Assembly (NCBI RefSeq): GCF_004770145.1
Contig: NZ_RQFW01000005.1
Span: 124,001-188,000 of the forward strand
Reading direction: 5' to 3'
From: Leptospira bourretii
Lineage (GTDB): Bacteria; Spirochaetota; Leptospiria; Leptospirales; Leptospiraceae
Length of the DNA stretch: 64,000 bases
The notes under the pieces are model-generated. The model was not told the DNA's origin. It made no database searches and was given only the letters and a program-made list of their open reading frames with translations. The translations under genes were made by a program, and so were the position numbers. This document shows, in pieces, positions 54,452 through 63,211 of this stretch. The first letter of the stretch is position 1. The number at the start of each line of letters is the position of its first letter.

Positions 54452-57073
54452 TTATTGGACCGTTGCCTGGATCCAAACTCCCTCTTCTCGGTATTTAGAA
54501 GGGTCTGCGAGACCCGAGACAGAACCTGAATCTAAAACAGGAAGTGTTGGCATGTATCCAATTTTTTTTGTCCCAGAACGAAACCAAAAATGCAACCATT
54601 GGTAGTGCCAAGAATAATCTGACCAAGATTTCCCAATGACACGTTCCGTATACACAACCATACGAGGAACTGTTCGATAGTCGATTCTGCGGAATAGTTT
54701 TAAAAAAGGAATCTCTTCTATATTTCCCGAGTCAGATTTACAAGACCAGGAAAGGTTTGTAACCTGATTCATTGAACTTGTGTTTGCTGGAAAATCCCAA
54801 AGGTGCAGTCTTTCTTTTTCTTTTAAAATTCTGGAACCTTCAAAATAAGCTGTATCAACAAGATTCATTCCCCTCCCTTCCAGAGAGCGCATGTTTTGTG
54901 GACATTTCCAAGAAAATACACCAAGAGGTTTGTGAGGGTCAGAACCTGGCAAAAGCGAAAAGAAAAACACAATTTGAATTTCTCTCATTTCTTTTTTGAG
55001 AGATCGCATTAAACTTGCGCCTGATTCATTTAAATAAATTTGTATAGTATCGTTATCCTTGTTTGTATTGATAAGATCTCTCACTGAATCAATGATTTCT
55101 GAATTGTCTGGCCTTTGCGAATGAATGACTTTCCAACTCAGTTGGTTTCGTTTTGATTCTTTGGGATTAAATGTAAAAAGATAAAAATCTTCTTTATACG
55201 GTAACAAAAGAATCGTTGGTAATTTTGCAGATTCTAAGTTCCTTACCGATTCTTCTTCGCTTTTTCTTTGGAATTGACTTTCGGTTTCTCTACTATCGGC
55301 ATAAGTGGAATCAAAAAATTTAGATTCTCTTGTTGTTGAAAATCCCGAGAGGTATTGGAATTGTTTGTCAACAAACTGAATTTGGAACAATGAATGTGGA
55401 CTTCCTTTCAAACTCCGAGTCCACTTAACGGCATTGTATTTGTAAAGAGAATCCAAAAGACCCCAAACATCGCCATCATCACGCAAATGGCTTAGGGCAT
55501 ATTCAAAAAATAAATCCGTTGAAAAAGCAAGTGGTCTATAGTTGCGAATATAATACAGATCTTCATAGAGATTGTTTTGTAGATAATCAGAAACTCCATC
55601 ACGAATGTTTCCATTCACTGGGCCTTTTTTTCCGGAAGCGGTATGTGCAAAAACAAAACCAAAGTTACGAAGAAACTCTGCCGCATAAAAAGCATTTTCT
55701 TCATCCAAAATTCCCCTACTCTTTGTTAGTTCAATGGTGGACTTACGAAATTCCTTTCGATAAATTTGGTTGTAACCTTGCAAAATAGTGGCTGCATATT
55801 CCAATCTCCTCCATTTTTTTTCCTGCGCCATGTAGATGATTTCATCTGTCATTCGAGAGGATAATTCAGGATTTTGGTCCATTAACATCTGAGAAATTCT
55901 AAGTTTAGGCCAAATATCGGCTTCGCTTAATTTTTCTGGATCTTTGATTTTTTGGAGCGCTTTCAATGCAGCTTCTGATCCACTCACTTTGTATAGAGAT
56001 ACAGAAATTAAATCTTTCACTCCCGTGATAGACATTGGCTCATTCAAAAAAGGATGGTGGATGTCTGCCGACCAATTGTTTAAATCCAATTTTAAATAAT
56101 AATCTAAAGATTTTTTATAGTCTTTTTGAAAATAGGCAAGAGCACCTAACTTAACATAAACTCGATTTAAAATGGATGTTTTTTTTCCTTTGGCTGATCT
56201 TAAAAAATTTAATAGTGATTCTTCAGCTGCAGGATAATCACCCAAAAGAATTTGAAAAAAAGCCATTCTTTCGTTTGAATTTTCGCTAATGGATCCATCT
56301 GTGATTTTTTCCAAATCCATCATCATTTTTTGAAAATGAATTCCTTCTCTGACAAAACCAAGAAAGGAAAGTTTGGCGGGAAGATCTTCATCAACTCGGT
56401 CAAGGAGTGGAATCCATTCCAAATTGGGATCTTCAAAAAAAGGAGAACTAACCCGCATGATATTTACAAAATGTTTATGCATGTCCTTCTCTTTCCCAGA
56501 AGGAAGGTCAATGTAATACTGCAAACGGAAAACGCGGCATAAAGAATAGTAAGGTTTGTTCTTTTGACAATCCATTCGGATCATGGATTTTTTTTCATCT
56601 TCCCCAGTTTGAAAAAGATTGGTTCGCATATTTTTGGCTAGGTTACGAAAGTATAGATTGGGTTCTTTTTGAATGTAAGTATCCAGGACTTTGATTGCCT
56701 GAACTTCCTCACCTTGCGACTGTTTCCAAAGAGAAGTCAGTAAAAAATCAGCAAAAGAGTATTCCCCTTTTTTGGTTCTTAAATCATAAAGAATGTTGGC
56801 TATCCCCACTTTATCTTTTTTGCGAAGATAGTATTCCCCTAACATAAGATAGTAATCGATCTCCTGGATTTGAGACATCCCTTCCGGGGTCTTAAATCGA
56901 AATTCATCCCGAGCATTTAATATCTCTTTTCCTTGGATGAGAAGTTTGGTGGTTGTTCCCGCTACGACCCATCCATGATTTCTTAGGGATTGGCTCATCA
57001 AATTTCCAGAAAAGAAGAAGGAAATACCGTAGAGAAAAATAGAAAGTGACAGGCGATTCATCATCGTATCCAT
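54452..57073 (-). CDS. Large exported repeat protein with possible degenerate CHAT-like C-terminus
   Basis: An 873-residue protein (start at 57073, or 57061 at MNRLSLS). An N-terminal signal sequence (residues 5-27) suggests export. Residues 60-520 look like a helical TPR-type array, for instance DYYLMLGEYYLRKKD, LGDYPAAEESLLNFL, and LGALAYFQKDYKKSLDYYLK. The last 250 residues are mixed and end with a Trp-rich segment (LHFWFRSGTKKIGYMP) that vaguely recalls CHAT peptidase C-termini, but no catalytic His/Cys pair is convincing. Divergent from the hybrid kinase. Function unknown. Confidence 0.75.
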   Translation of the reverse strand: MDTMMNRLSLSIFLYGISFFFSGNLMSQSLRNHGWVVAGTTTKLLIQGKEILNARDEFRFKTPEGMSQIQEIDYYLMLGEYYLRKKDKVGIANILYDLRTKKGEYSFADFLLTSLWKQSQGEEVQAIKVLDTYIQKEPNLYFRNLAKNMRTNLFQTGEDEKKSMIRMDCQKNKPYYSLCRVFRLQYYIDLPSGKEKDMHKHFVNIMRVSSPFFEDPNLEWIPLLDRVDEDLPAKLSFLGFVREGIHFQKMMMDLEKITDGSISENSNERMAFFQILLGDYPAAEESLLNFLRSAKGKKTSILNRVYVKLGALAYFQKDYKKSLDYYLKLDLNNWSADIHHPFLNEPMSITGVKDLISVSLYKVSGSEAALKALQKIKDPEKLSEADIWPKLRISQMLMDQNPELSSRMTDEIIYMAQEKKWRRLEYAATILQGYNQIYRKEFRKSTIELTKSRGILDEENAFYAAEFLRNFGFVFAHTASGKKGPVNGNIRDGVSDYLQNNLYEDLYYIRNYRPLAFSTDLFFEYALSHLRDDGDVWGLLDSLYKYNAVKWTRSLKGSPHSLFQIQFVDKQFQYLSGFSTTRESKFFDSTYADSRETESQFQRKSEEESVRNLESAKLPTILLLPYKEDFYLFTFNPKESKRNQLSWKVIHSQRPDNSEIIDSVRDLINTNKDNDTIQIYLNESGASLMRSLKKEMREIQIVFFFSLLPGSDPHKPLGVFSWKCPQNMRSLEGRGMNLVDTAYFEGSRILKEKERLHLWDFPANTSSMNQVTNLSWSCKSDSGNIEEIPFLKLFRRIDYRTVPRMVVYTERVIGKSWSDYSWHYQWLHFWFRSGTKKIGYMPTLPVLDSGSVSGLADPSKYREEGVWIQATVQ

Positions 57074-57083
57074 TATTCTTTAG

Positions 57084-57100
57084 GACCAATTGTTTTGGTC
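57084..57100. promoter_or_regulatory. Dyad between divergent kinase and repeat-protein genes
   Basis: GACCAA (57084-57089), TTGTT, TTGGTC (57095-57100) is a 6-bp inverted repeat in the 44-bp gap between the start codons. It could be a binding site affecting both genes. Confidence 0.4.
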
Positions 57101-57117
57101 AAGTGACATAACAATTC

Positions 57118-60100
57118 ATGGCAGAAAGTTTCAACTACCAATCCATTGTGGAGAGTTTTGACGAATTCCTAATTTACCTAGATCCCTTTTTAGAGATTCA
57201 ATTTTCACGCACTTCTCCCAATCTTTATCTGCCACCAGATTCCATATCCACTGGAAAACATATCAACGACCTTCATATCACACCAAGAGATGCCCTGATC
57301 CTTGCCAATCTTTGCCAAGAAACACTAGCAAGAAGAACTCCGTTCCAATTCACAACAAGCCTACTGGGAAATCCGTTTCGAATCTCGGGCCGTTATTTAG
57401 AATCCAAAAACTTACCGGGAGTGATCCTACGCGGAGAACCAAACTTCAGCATTGAAAATGTAATTTTGGATAGTGGTCCTTATGTTATTTTTCGTTTTAA
57501 ATTTGATACAGAGTTTTTGACAACCTATGTGTCTCCGAACGTTTCACTGAACCTAGGTTATCAAACCGGTGATTTCAAAAAAGGGATGTTGAAACCTGAT
57601 GAACTCATCCATCCGGATGACAAAGAAAAGGCGATCCAAGAAGAAAAGGATTATATAAAAAATAAATCAAGAACTTACCAAAGAGAATTTCGGTTTCAGA
57701 AACAAGACGGGAAATATATATACGTTTCGGTTTATAGCGTAGTAAGTTATTTCAATTCCATTCCTACCGAAAAAATTTCCTATCTCATTGATATCACGGA
57801 ACGCAAAGACAAAGAATTAGAAATTTTAAGACAAAGAGATGAACTTGCTCGAATTAAACTTTTGTTTGAAGAAACCAATGCAGCAGCCAACGTAGGATCA
57901 TGGGATGTTGATTTAACTACCAACACTCTGTTTTGGGCAAAAGAAACAAAACGCATTCATGAAGTACCAGAAGATTATATTCCACAATTAGACACTGCAT
58001 TTGAATTCTACCCAATAGAAGCCCACAAACAAATGCTACAAGAAGCATTTAACAAGGCAGTGGCCAAAGGAACGTCATACGATTTAGTTTTGCAAATCAA
58101 AACAAGACTGGGTAAATTAAAATGGGCAAGAGCCATTGGACATTCTGTATTTAAGGATGGAAAATGTATCCGAGTATTTGGAAGTTTCCAGGACATTACA
58201 AGAAGTGTTCACTTGGACATACAAAAAGAAGATGCTCTATCTAAATTAGAAACTATTTTAGATGCAACCACCCATGTGACTATCATTGGTGCTGACACTA
58301 CGGGAATCATTACTCACTTCAACAAAGGTGCTGAATACCATTTACAGTATGACTCAGAAGAGGTTGTTGGGAAAACAACTCCAGCTATATTCCATAGACA
58401 AGAAGAAATAGAAGCTCGTTCTACCATTTTATCACATGAATTCGGAATTCCCATTGTTGGTTTTGATACGTTTATCCACAAAGCGAAGTTAGGTGAATAC
58501 GACTCCAACGAATGGACTTATGTACGCAAAGACAAAACTGAATTCCCTGTCCAACTCGTCGTCACAGCTACAAAAAATAAAAACGGAGAAATCACTGGAT
58601 ATTTAGGAATTGGAATTGATATCTCCGCACACAAAGCCACAGAAGAAGCGTTACGTGCCAGCGAAAGCCGATGGCAATTTGCATTAGAAGGTTCTGGGGA
58701 CGGAATTTGGGATTGGAATTCCCAAACGAACAAAGTGTTTTTTTCCAACCAATGGAAGAATATGTTAGGTTATTCAGAAGATGAAATTGGAACAGATATC
58801 TCTGAATGGGAATCCAGAGTCCATCCCGAAGATAAACCAAACTATTTTGCCGACCTAGACAAACATTTTGAAGGGAAAACTTCCGTTTACGTCAACGAAC
58901 ATCGGATGTTATGCAAAAATGGTTCCTACAAATGGATTTTAGATCGCGGGAAAGTAATCGAATGGACCGAAGATGGGAAACCACTTCGTATGATCGGCAC
59001 TCATACAGATATCACCGAACGGAAGTTACTCGAAAAAGCACTTATTGTTGCGAGGGAAAACGCAGAAAAAGCCTCTCAGGCAAAATCAGATTTTCTTGCC
59101 AATATGAGTCATGAAATCCGAACCCCTCTCAATGGAGTGATTGGTTTCTCAGACTTACTCATGCGAACTGAACTCAACCAAGTACAGAAAAAATACATGG
59201 AAACAGTATATCTTTCTGCCAGCTCCTTACTTGATTTAATCAACGATATATTAGACTTTTCTAAAATTGAATCTGGAAAAATGGAACTTTATAAGGAGAG
59301 AATCAATATTTATGATTTACTCCACCAAATTGCAGAAATCGTAAAACATAAAGCATACGAAAAAGGTTTGGAACTCATTCTCAACATTTCTCCAAAAGTT
59401 CCAAGAAATATATTTGTCGATTCGCTAAGATTACGACAGATCCTTTTGAATTTGATTGGCAATGCTTTGAAGTTCACCTTAAAAGGGGAAATCCAAATCA
59501 AAATTTCCGCTGAGCCAAAGGAAAACAACGAATATGAATTTTTATTTGAGGTGATTGATACTGGAATTGGAATTAGCCCCGAAAACCAAGATAAAATCTT
59601 TGAAGTGTTTTCACAAGCAGATACATCAACAACAAGACAATTCGGTGGAACAGGCCTTGGTCTTTCTATCTCCAGTAAATTATTAAATCTCTTCAACTCT
59701 AAAATGCAATTAGAATCAGAAAGAGATAAAGGATCTCGTTTTTATTTCAAACTTACAACTCTTGCCGATAACGAAAGAAACACAGAGCCAGAACTGAGTG
59801 AAATCAAATCAGTAATGGTTCTTGATGATAACGAAACCAATTTATATGTAATTCATGAAATGTTAAGTTACAAAGGGATTCGTGTGGATGGTTTTCGATC
59901 TTCCAAAGAAGCTTTGGAAGTCATTGGTTCGGGAACATCTTATGATGTGATTATTTCTGACTTCAATATGCCAGAAATGAATGGATTAGATTTTATCGAG
60001 AGTCTTTTAAAGACAATCGAATCAAAAAAACTAAAAAAACCATACTTATCTCTTCATACTTCTTCCAATGATGAAAACATTTACAAAAGATGCAAAGAAC

Positions 60101-60612
60101 TTGGAGTTCAATCCATTCTTTTAAAACCCATCCAAACAAATATTTTATATGAAAGTTTGGAAAAATTGGTTTCAGGAAAAAACCAAGAAGTGACCACACC
60201 CAATTACGAACCGGTTCACCCCATCCAAACAAACGAAAAAATTAAGATCATGATCGTAGAAGATAATCCTGTGAATATGATGTTAACCAAAGCCATTGTA
60301 CAAAAATCTTTACCAGGTACCATCATCATTGAAGCGGAAAACGGCGCACTCGCAGTGGAGAATTTTATCCAAACAGAACCACAGCTTGTTTTTATGGATG
60401 TGCAAATGCCAGAGATGAATGGTTATGATGCCACAAAAGCCATACGTAAGTTAATCAACGGAAAAATGGTTCCGATCATTGCTCTTACCGCCGGTACTCT
60501 GTCAGGTGAAGAGGAACGATGTTTGGATTGTGGAATGAACGATTATATCTCCAAACCTGTTGTTCTAAAAACAATCTCCGAAAAAATGAAACTTTGGCTC
60601 CAGATCCAATGA
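57118..60612 (+). CDS. PAS-rich hybrid sensor histidine kinase
   Basis: A 1164-residue cytoplasmic sensor with no membrane helix. About four PAS units occupy residues 110-640 (with PAC ends such as ISYLIDITERKDKE, FGSFQDITRS, YLGIGIDISAHKATEE, IGTHTDITERK). HisKA has phosphoacceptor His665 in SHEIRTPLNG; the ATPase domain has ILLNLIGNALKFT, DTGIGISPE and GGTGLGLSIS. Two receivers follow, with Asp948 in ISDFNMPEMNG and Asp1094 in MDVQMPEMNG. No output domain is adjacent, so a separate Hpt or response regulator should receive the signal. Confidence 0.94.
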   Translation: MAESFNYQSIVESFDEFLIYLDPFLEIQFSRTSPNLYLPPDSISTGKHINDLHITPRDALILANLCQETLARRTPFQFTTSLLGNPFRISGRYLESKNLPGVILRGEPNFSIENVILDSGPYVIFRFKFDTEFLTTYVSPNVSLNLGYQTGDFKKGMLKPDELIHPDDKEKAIQEEKDYIKNKSRTYQREFRFQKQDGKYIYVSVYSVVSYFNSIPTEKISYLIDITERKDKELEILRQRDELARIKLLFEETNAAANVGSWDVDLTTNTLFWAKETKRIHEVPEDYIPQLDTAFEFYPIEAHKQMLQEAFNKAVAKGTSYDLVLQIKTRLGKLKWARAIGHSVFKDGKCIRVFGSFQDITRSVHLDIQKEDALSKLETILDATTHVTIIGADTTGIITHFNKGAEYHLQYDSEEVVGKTTPAIFHRQEEIEARSTILSHEFGIPIVGFDTFIHKAKLGEYDSNEWTYVRKDKTEFPVQLVVTATKNKNGEITGYLGIGIDISAHKATEEALRASESRWQFALEGSGDGIWDWNSQTNKVFFSNQWKNMLGYSEDEIGTDISEWESRVHPEDKPNYFADLDKHFEGKTSVYVNEHRMLCKNGSYKWILDRGKVIEWTEDGKPLRMIGTHTDITERKLLEKALIVARENAEKASQAKSDFLANMSHEIRTPLNGVIGFSDLLMRTELNQVQKKYMETVYLSASSLLDLINDILDFSKIESGKMELYKERINIYDLLHQIAEIVKHKAYEKGLELILNISPKVPRNIFVDSLRLRQILLNLIGNALKFTLKGEIQIKISAEPKENNEYEFLFEVIDTGIGISPENQDKIFEVFSQADTSTTRQFGGTGLGLSISSKLLNLFNSKMQLESERDKGSRFYFKLTTLADNERNTEPELSEIKSVMVLDDNETNLYVIHEMLSYKGIRVDGFRSSKEALEVIGSGTSYDVIISDFNMPEMNGLDFIESLLKTIESKKLKKPYLSLHTSSNDENIYKRCKELGVQSILLKPIQTNILYESLEKLVSGKNQEVTTPNYEPVHPIQTNEKIKIMIVEDNPVNMMLTKAIVQKSLPGTIIIEAENGALAVENFIQTEPQLVFMDVQMPEMNGYDATKAIRKLINGKMVPIIALTAGTLSGEEERCLDCGMNDYISKPVVLKTISEKMKLWLQIQ

Positions 60613-60750
60613 CCCGCAATTCTAATGGACGAATTGTACAATATACCAAACAAAACTTAATTCTATTTTAAGACCAAACTTCGATTCTCGTATTCGATAA
60701 GTAAAACTATCCCAACAATAAATGATCCATTTCCAAAAAAGAGGTCATTT

Positions 60751-61686
60751 ATGGCAGAACAAACCCAACACGCTTTGGGAGACTTAGCCGCACGCCAACT
60801 GGCAAATACGGTAAAAACGAATGCACAGTATGGTGCTATCACTCCACGTTTTTTAGTTAGGTTACTCGACTGGAAACCTTTAGAAGCCGGAGTCCTTCGT
60901 GTCAACCGAGTGAAATCCAATACACAAGTAGATGTACTTTGTGGGCAAAAAGGGGAACAAGAACTTCCTGAAACATTTGTTAACTACGAAGAAAGACCAC
61001 GTGAATACACCCTTAGTTTAATCTCCACAATCCTTGATGTACAAACTAGAGTTTCCGATTTATACAGTTCCCCACACGAACAAATCAATGAACAACTTCG
61101 TTTGGCAATCGAAAGTGTAAAAGAAAAACAAGAATTGGAACTTATCAATAATGAAGATTACGGATTATTAAAAAATGTTCCGGCTCACCAAGGAATCAGC
61201 ACTCGCAAAGGACCACCTACTCCTGATGATTTGGATGATTTAATTACTAAGGTTTGGAAAGAACCATCTTTCTTTTTAGCACACCCACTTGCCATTGCTG
61301 CCTTTGGTCGTGAATGCACAAGAAGAGGAGTTCCACCGGCCACCGTCACATTGTTTGGTGCACAGTTTTTAACATGGAGAGGACTTCCACTTATTCCTAC
61401 AGACAAACTTCTTGTGAATGGAGAAACAAATCCGAAATCATCGAAAGGAACATCTAGTATTTTACTCTTAAGAGTTGGTGAAAAAAAACAAGGGGTTGTG
61501 GGTTTATACCAATCCAATTTACCTGGTGAACAAACTCCTGGACTTTCCGTTCGATTTATGGGGATCAACCGATCTGCCATTGGTTCTTATTTGATTTCTC
61601 TTTACTGCTCGGCAGCGATACTTACTGACGATGCCATTGCAGCACTCGACAATGTAGATGTGGGAAATTATTATGAATACCAATGA
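60751..61686 (+). CDS. srpI: Family 2A encapsulin shell protein (SrpI-like)
   Basis: A 311-residue HK97-fold nanocompartment shell protein. The sequence is clearly of the SrpI/MMPI family 2A: LGDLAARQLANTVKTNAQ, ITPRFLVRLLDWKPLEAGV, ELPETFVNYEERPREYTL, FFLAHPLAIAAFGRECTRRG and PPATVTLFGAQFLTWRGLPL, as in the Synechococcus protein from memory. It self-assembles into an icosahedral shell. No cNMP-binding insert is present, which separates it from family 2B. A GAGG ribosome binding site precedes the ATG. The cargo gene starts inside its last codons (14-bp overlap). Confidence 0.96.
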   Translation: MAEQTQHALGDLAARQLANTVKTNAQYGAITPRFLVRLLDWKPLEAGVLRVNRVKSNTQVDVLCGQKGEQELPETFVNYEERPREYTLSLISTILDVQTRVSDLYSSPHEQINEQLRLAIESVKEKQELELINNEDYGLLKNVPAHQGISTRKGPPTPDDLDDLITKVWKEPSFFLAHPLAIAAFGRECTRRGVPPATVTLFGAQFLTWRGLPLIPTDKLLVNGETNPKSSKGTSSILLLRVGEKKQGVVGLYQSNLPGEQTPGLSVRFMGINRSAIGSYLISLYCSAAILTDDAIAALDNVDVGNYYEYQ

Positions 61687-63196
61687 TCCGAGTTTTTTAA
61701 AACTAAAGCCGGACTCAATTGGGAATGTATCTTCTCTTCCATTTCCTGATGAAAAAACATTAGAAAAAATGGCGAAGGAAATGTTTGGAGTTTTGCAATC
61801 GTTTGGTGGTAGTAACTTTCCCACAGCAGGGTTTCCATCAAATGACTTACATTCGCAAAATTTACCAAAAGAGTCCTTACCTTATTTAGAAGACTTAAAA
61901 TTAACAGACACAGGTTTTTCCTATTCTGATTTTCAGTCCTTTCCCACGATCGACATACCACAGTCAGGTGGTGGGAATTTGGCGGGAGTTAGAAGAGATT
62001 TTCCTATCCTTACAGAAACTGTGAATGGAAAACCTTTGGTATGGCTTGATAATGCAGCGACAACACAAAAACCAACTTCGGTGATAGATAGGTTATCTCA
62101 TTTTTATCTGCATGAAAATTCGAATATCCATCGTGCAGCTCATACTTTGGCAGCAAGATCTACGGATGCCTATGAAAAAGCAAGGTCACTGGTCCAAGGA
62201 TTTATTGGTGCAGGGAGTGTAGAGGAAATTGTTTTTGTGAGAGGAACCACGGAAGGAATCAATCTCCTTTCGAATATCATCTCCGACAAACAGATCCAAG
62301 CTGGTGATGAAATATTAATCACCCACTTAGAACACCATGCCAATATTGTTCCTTGGCAAATGGTCTGTGCCAAAAAAGGTGCTAAGTTAAAAGTGGCACC
62401 CGTAGATGATTCTGGACAAATCATCCTTAGCGAATACGAACGTCTGTTAAACTCTAAAACAAAAATTGTTTCCATCACACAAGTTTCCAATGCTTTGGGA
62501 ACCGTGGTTCCTGTGGAGGAGATGACAAGGTCGGCTCATAAAGTGGGGGCTCTTGTGATTGTGGATGGTGCACAGTCCGTATCGCATATGCCGGTGAATG
62601 TTCAGGAAATTGATTGTGACTTCTTTGTGTTTAGTGGCCACAAACTCTTTGCACCTACTGGAATCGGTGTGGTTTACGGAAAAAAAGCCATCCTCGACAG
62701 TTTGCCTCCATGGCAAGGTGGTGGGAATATGATTAGGGATGTCAACTTTGATCATACAACCTTCCAAGAGGCACCGTTTCGATTTGAAGCAGGAACAGGT
62801 AACATCGCTGATGCGGTAGGACTTGGAGCAGCGATTGAATATCTGAACCGATTTGGGATGAAACAAATTTCAGCCTTCGAACATGATCTATTGGAATACG
62901 GCACCAAAGAATTGTTAAAGGTTCCAGGTTTACGTTTGATCGGAACTGCCAAGGAGAAAGCGGGAGTGTTGTCCTTTGTGGTAGATGGATTCAAAACAGA
63001 AGAGATCGGAAAAAAACTCGCCGAAGAAGGAATTGCCGTACGTGCAGGCCACCACTGTGCCCAACCGATCTTAAGAAGGTTTGGATTGGAATCTACAGTC
63101 AGGCCATCACTTGCCTTTTACAATTCTTGTGAAGACATTGATGCACTCATCCGAGTGTTGTACGAGTTAGGAAGTCGGAACAGGATTGGTATTTAG
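61673..63196 (+). CDS. Encapsulin cargo cysteine desulfurase (SufS-like) with N-terminal targeting extension
   Basis: A 507-residue PLP enzyme releasing sulfur from cysteine as persulfide. The start at 61673 overlaps the shell gene; a frame to 61658 is less likely. Residues 1-104 are a Ser/Pro/Gly-rich, probably disordered extension with one predicted helix (DEKTLEKMAKEMFGVLQSF), the usual cargo-loading region in family 2A. From about 105 (LAGVRRDFPIL) it is SufS-like: NIHRAAHTLAARS, THLEHHANIVPWQ, PLP Lys324 in FSGHKLFAP, and active-site Cys462 in RAGHHCAQP. Confidence 0.95.
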   Translation: MNTNDPSFLKLKPDSIGNVSSLPFPDEKTLEKMAKEMFGVLQSFGGSNFPTAGFPSNDLHSQNLPKESLPYLEDLKLTDTGFSYSDFQSFPTIDIPQSGGGNLAGVRRDFPILTETVNGKPLVWLDNAATTQKPTSVIDRLSHFYLHENSNIHRAAHTLAARSTDAYEKARSLVQGFIGAGSVEEIVFVRGTTEGINLLSNIISDKQIQAGDEILITHLEHHANIVPWQMVCAKKGAKLKVAPVDDSGQIILSEYERLLNSKTKIVSITQVSNALGTVVPVEEMTRSAHKVGALVIVDGAQSVSHMPVNVQEIDCDFFVFSGHKLFAPTGIGVVYGKKAILDSLPPWQGGGNMIRDVNFDHTTFQEAPFRFEAGTGNIADAVGLGAAIEYLNRFGMKQISAFEHDLLEYGTKELLKVPGLRLIGTAKEKAGVLSFVVDGFKTEEIGKKLAEEGIAVRAGHHCAQPILRRFGLESTVRPSLAFYNSCEDIDALIRVLYELGSRNRIGI

Positions 63197-63211
63197 CGAT
63201 TTGGTTCTAGT

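Noticed and set aside
60751..61686. HK97-fold capsid gene as a prophage remnant
   Set aside because: No portal, protease, terminase or tail gene is nearby, and the sequence fits family 2A encapsulins with a cargo enzyme, not a phage capsid.
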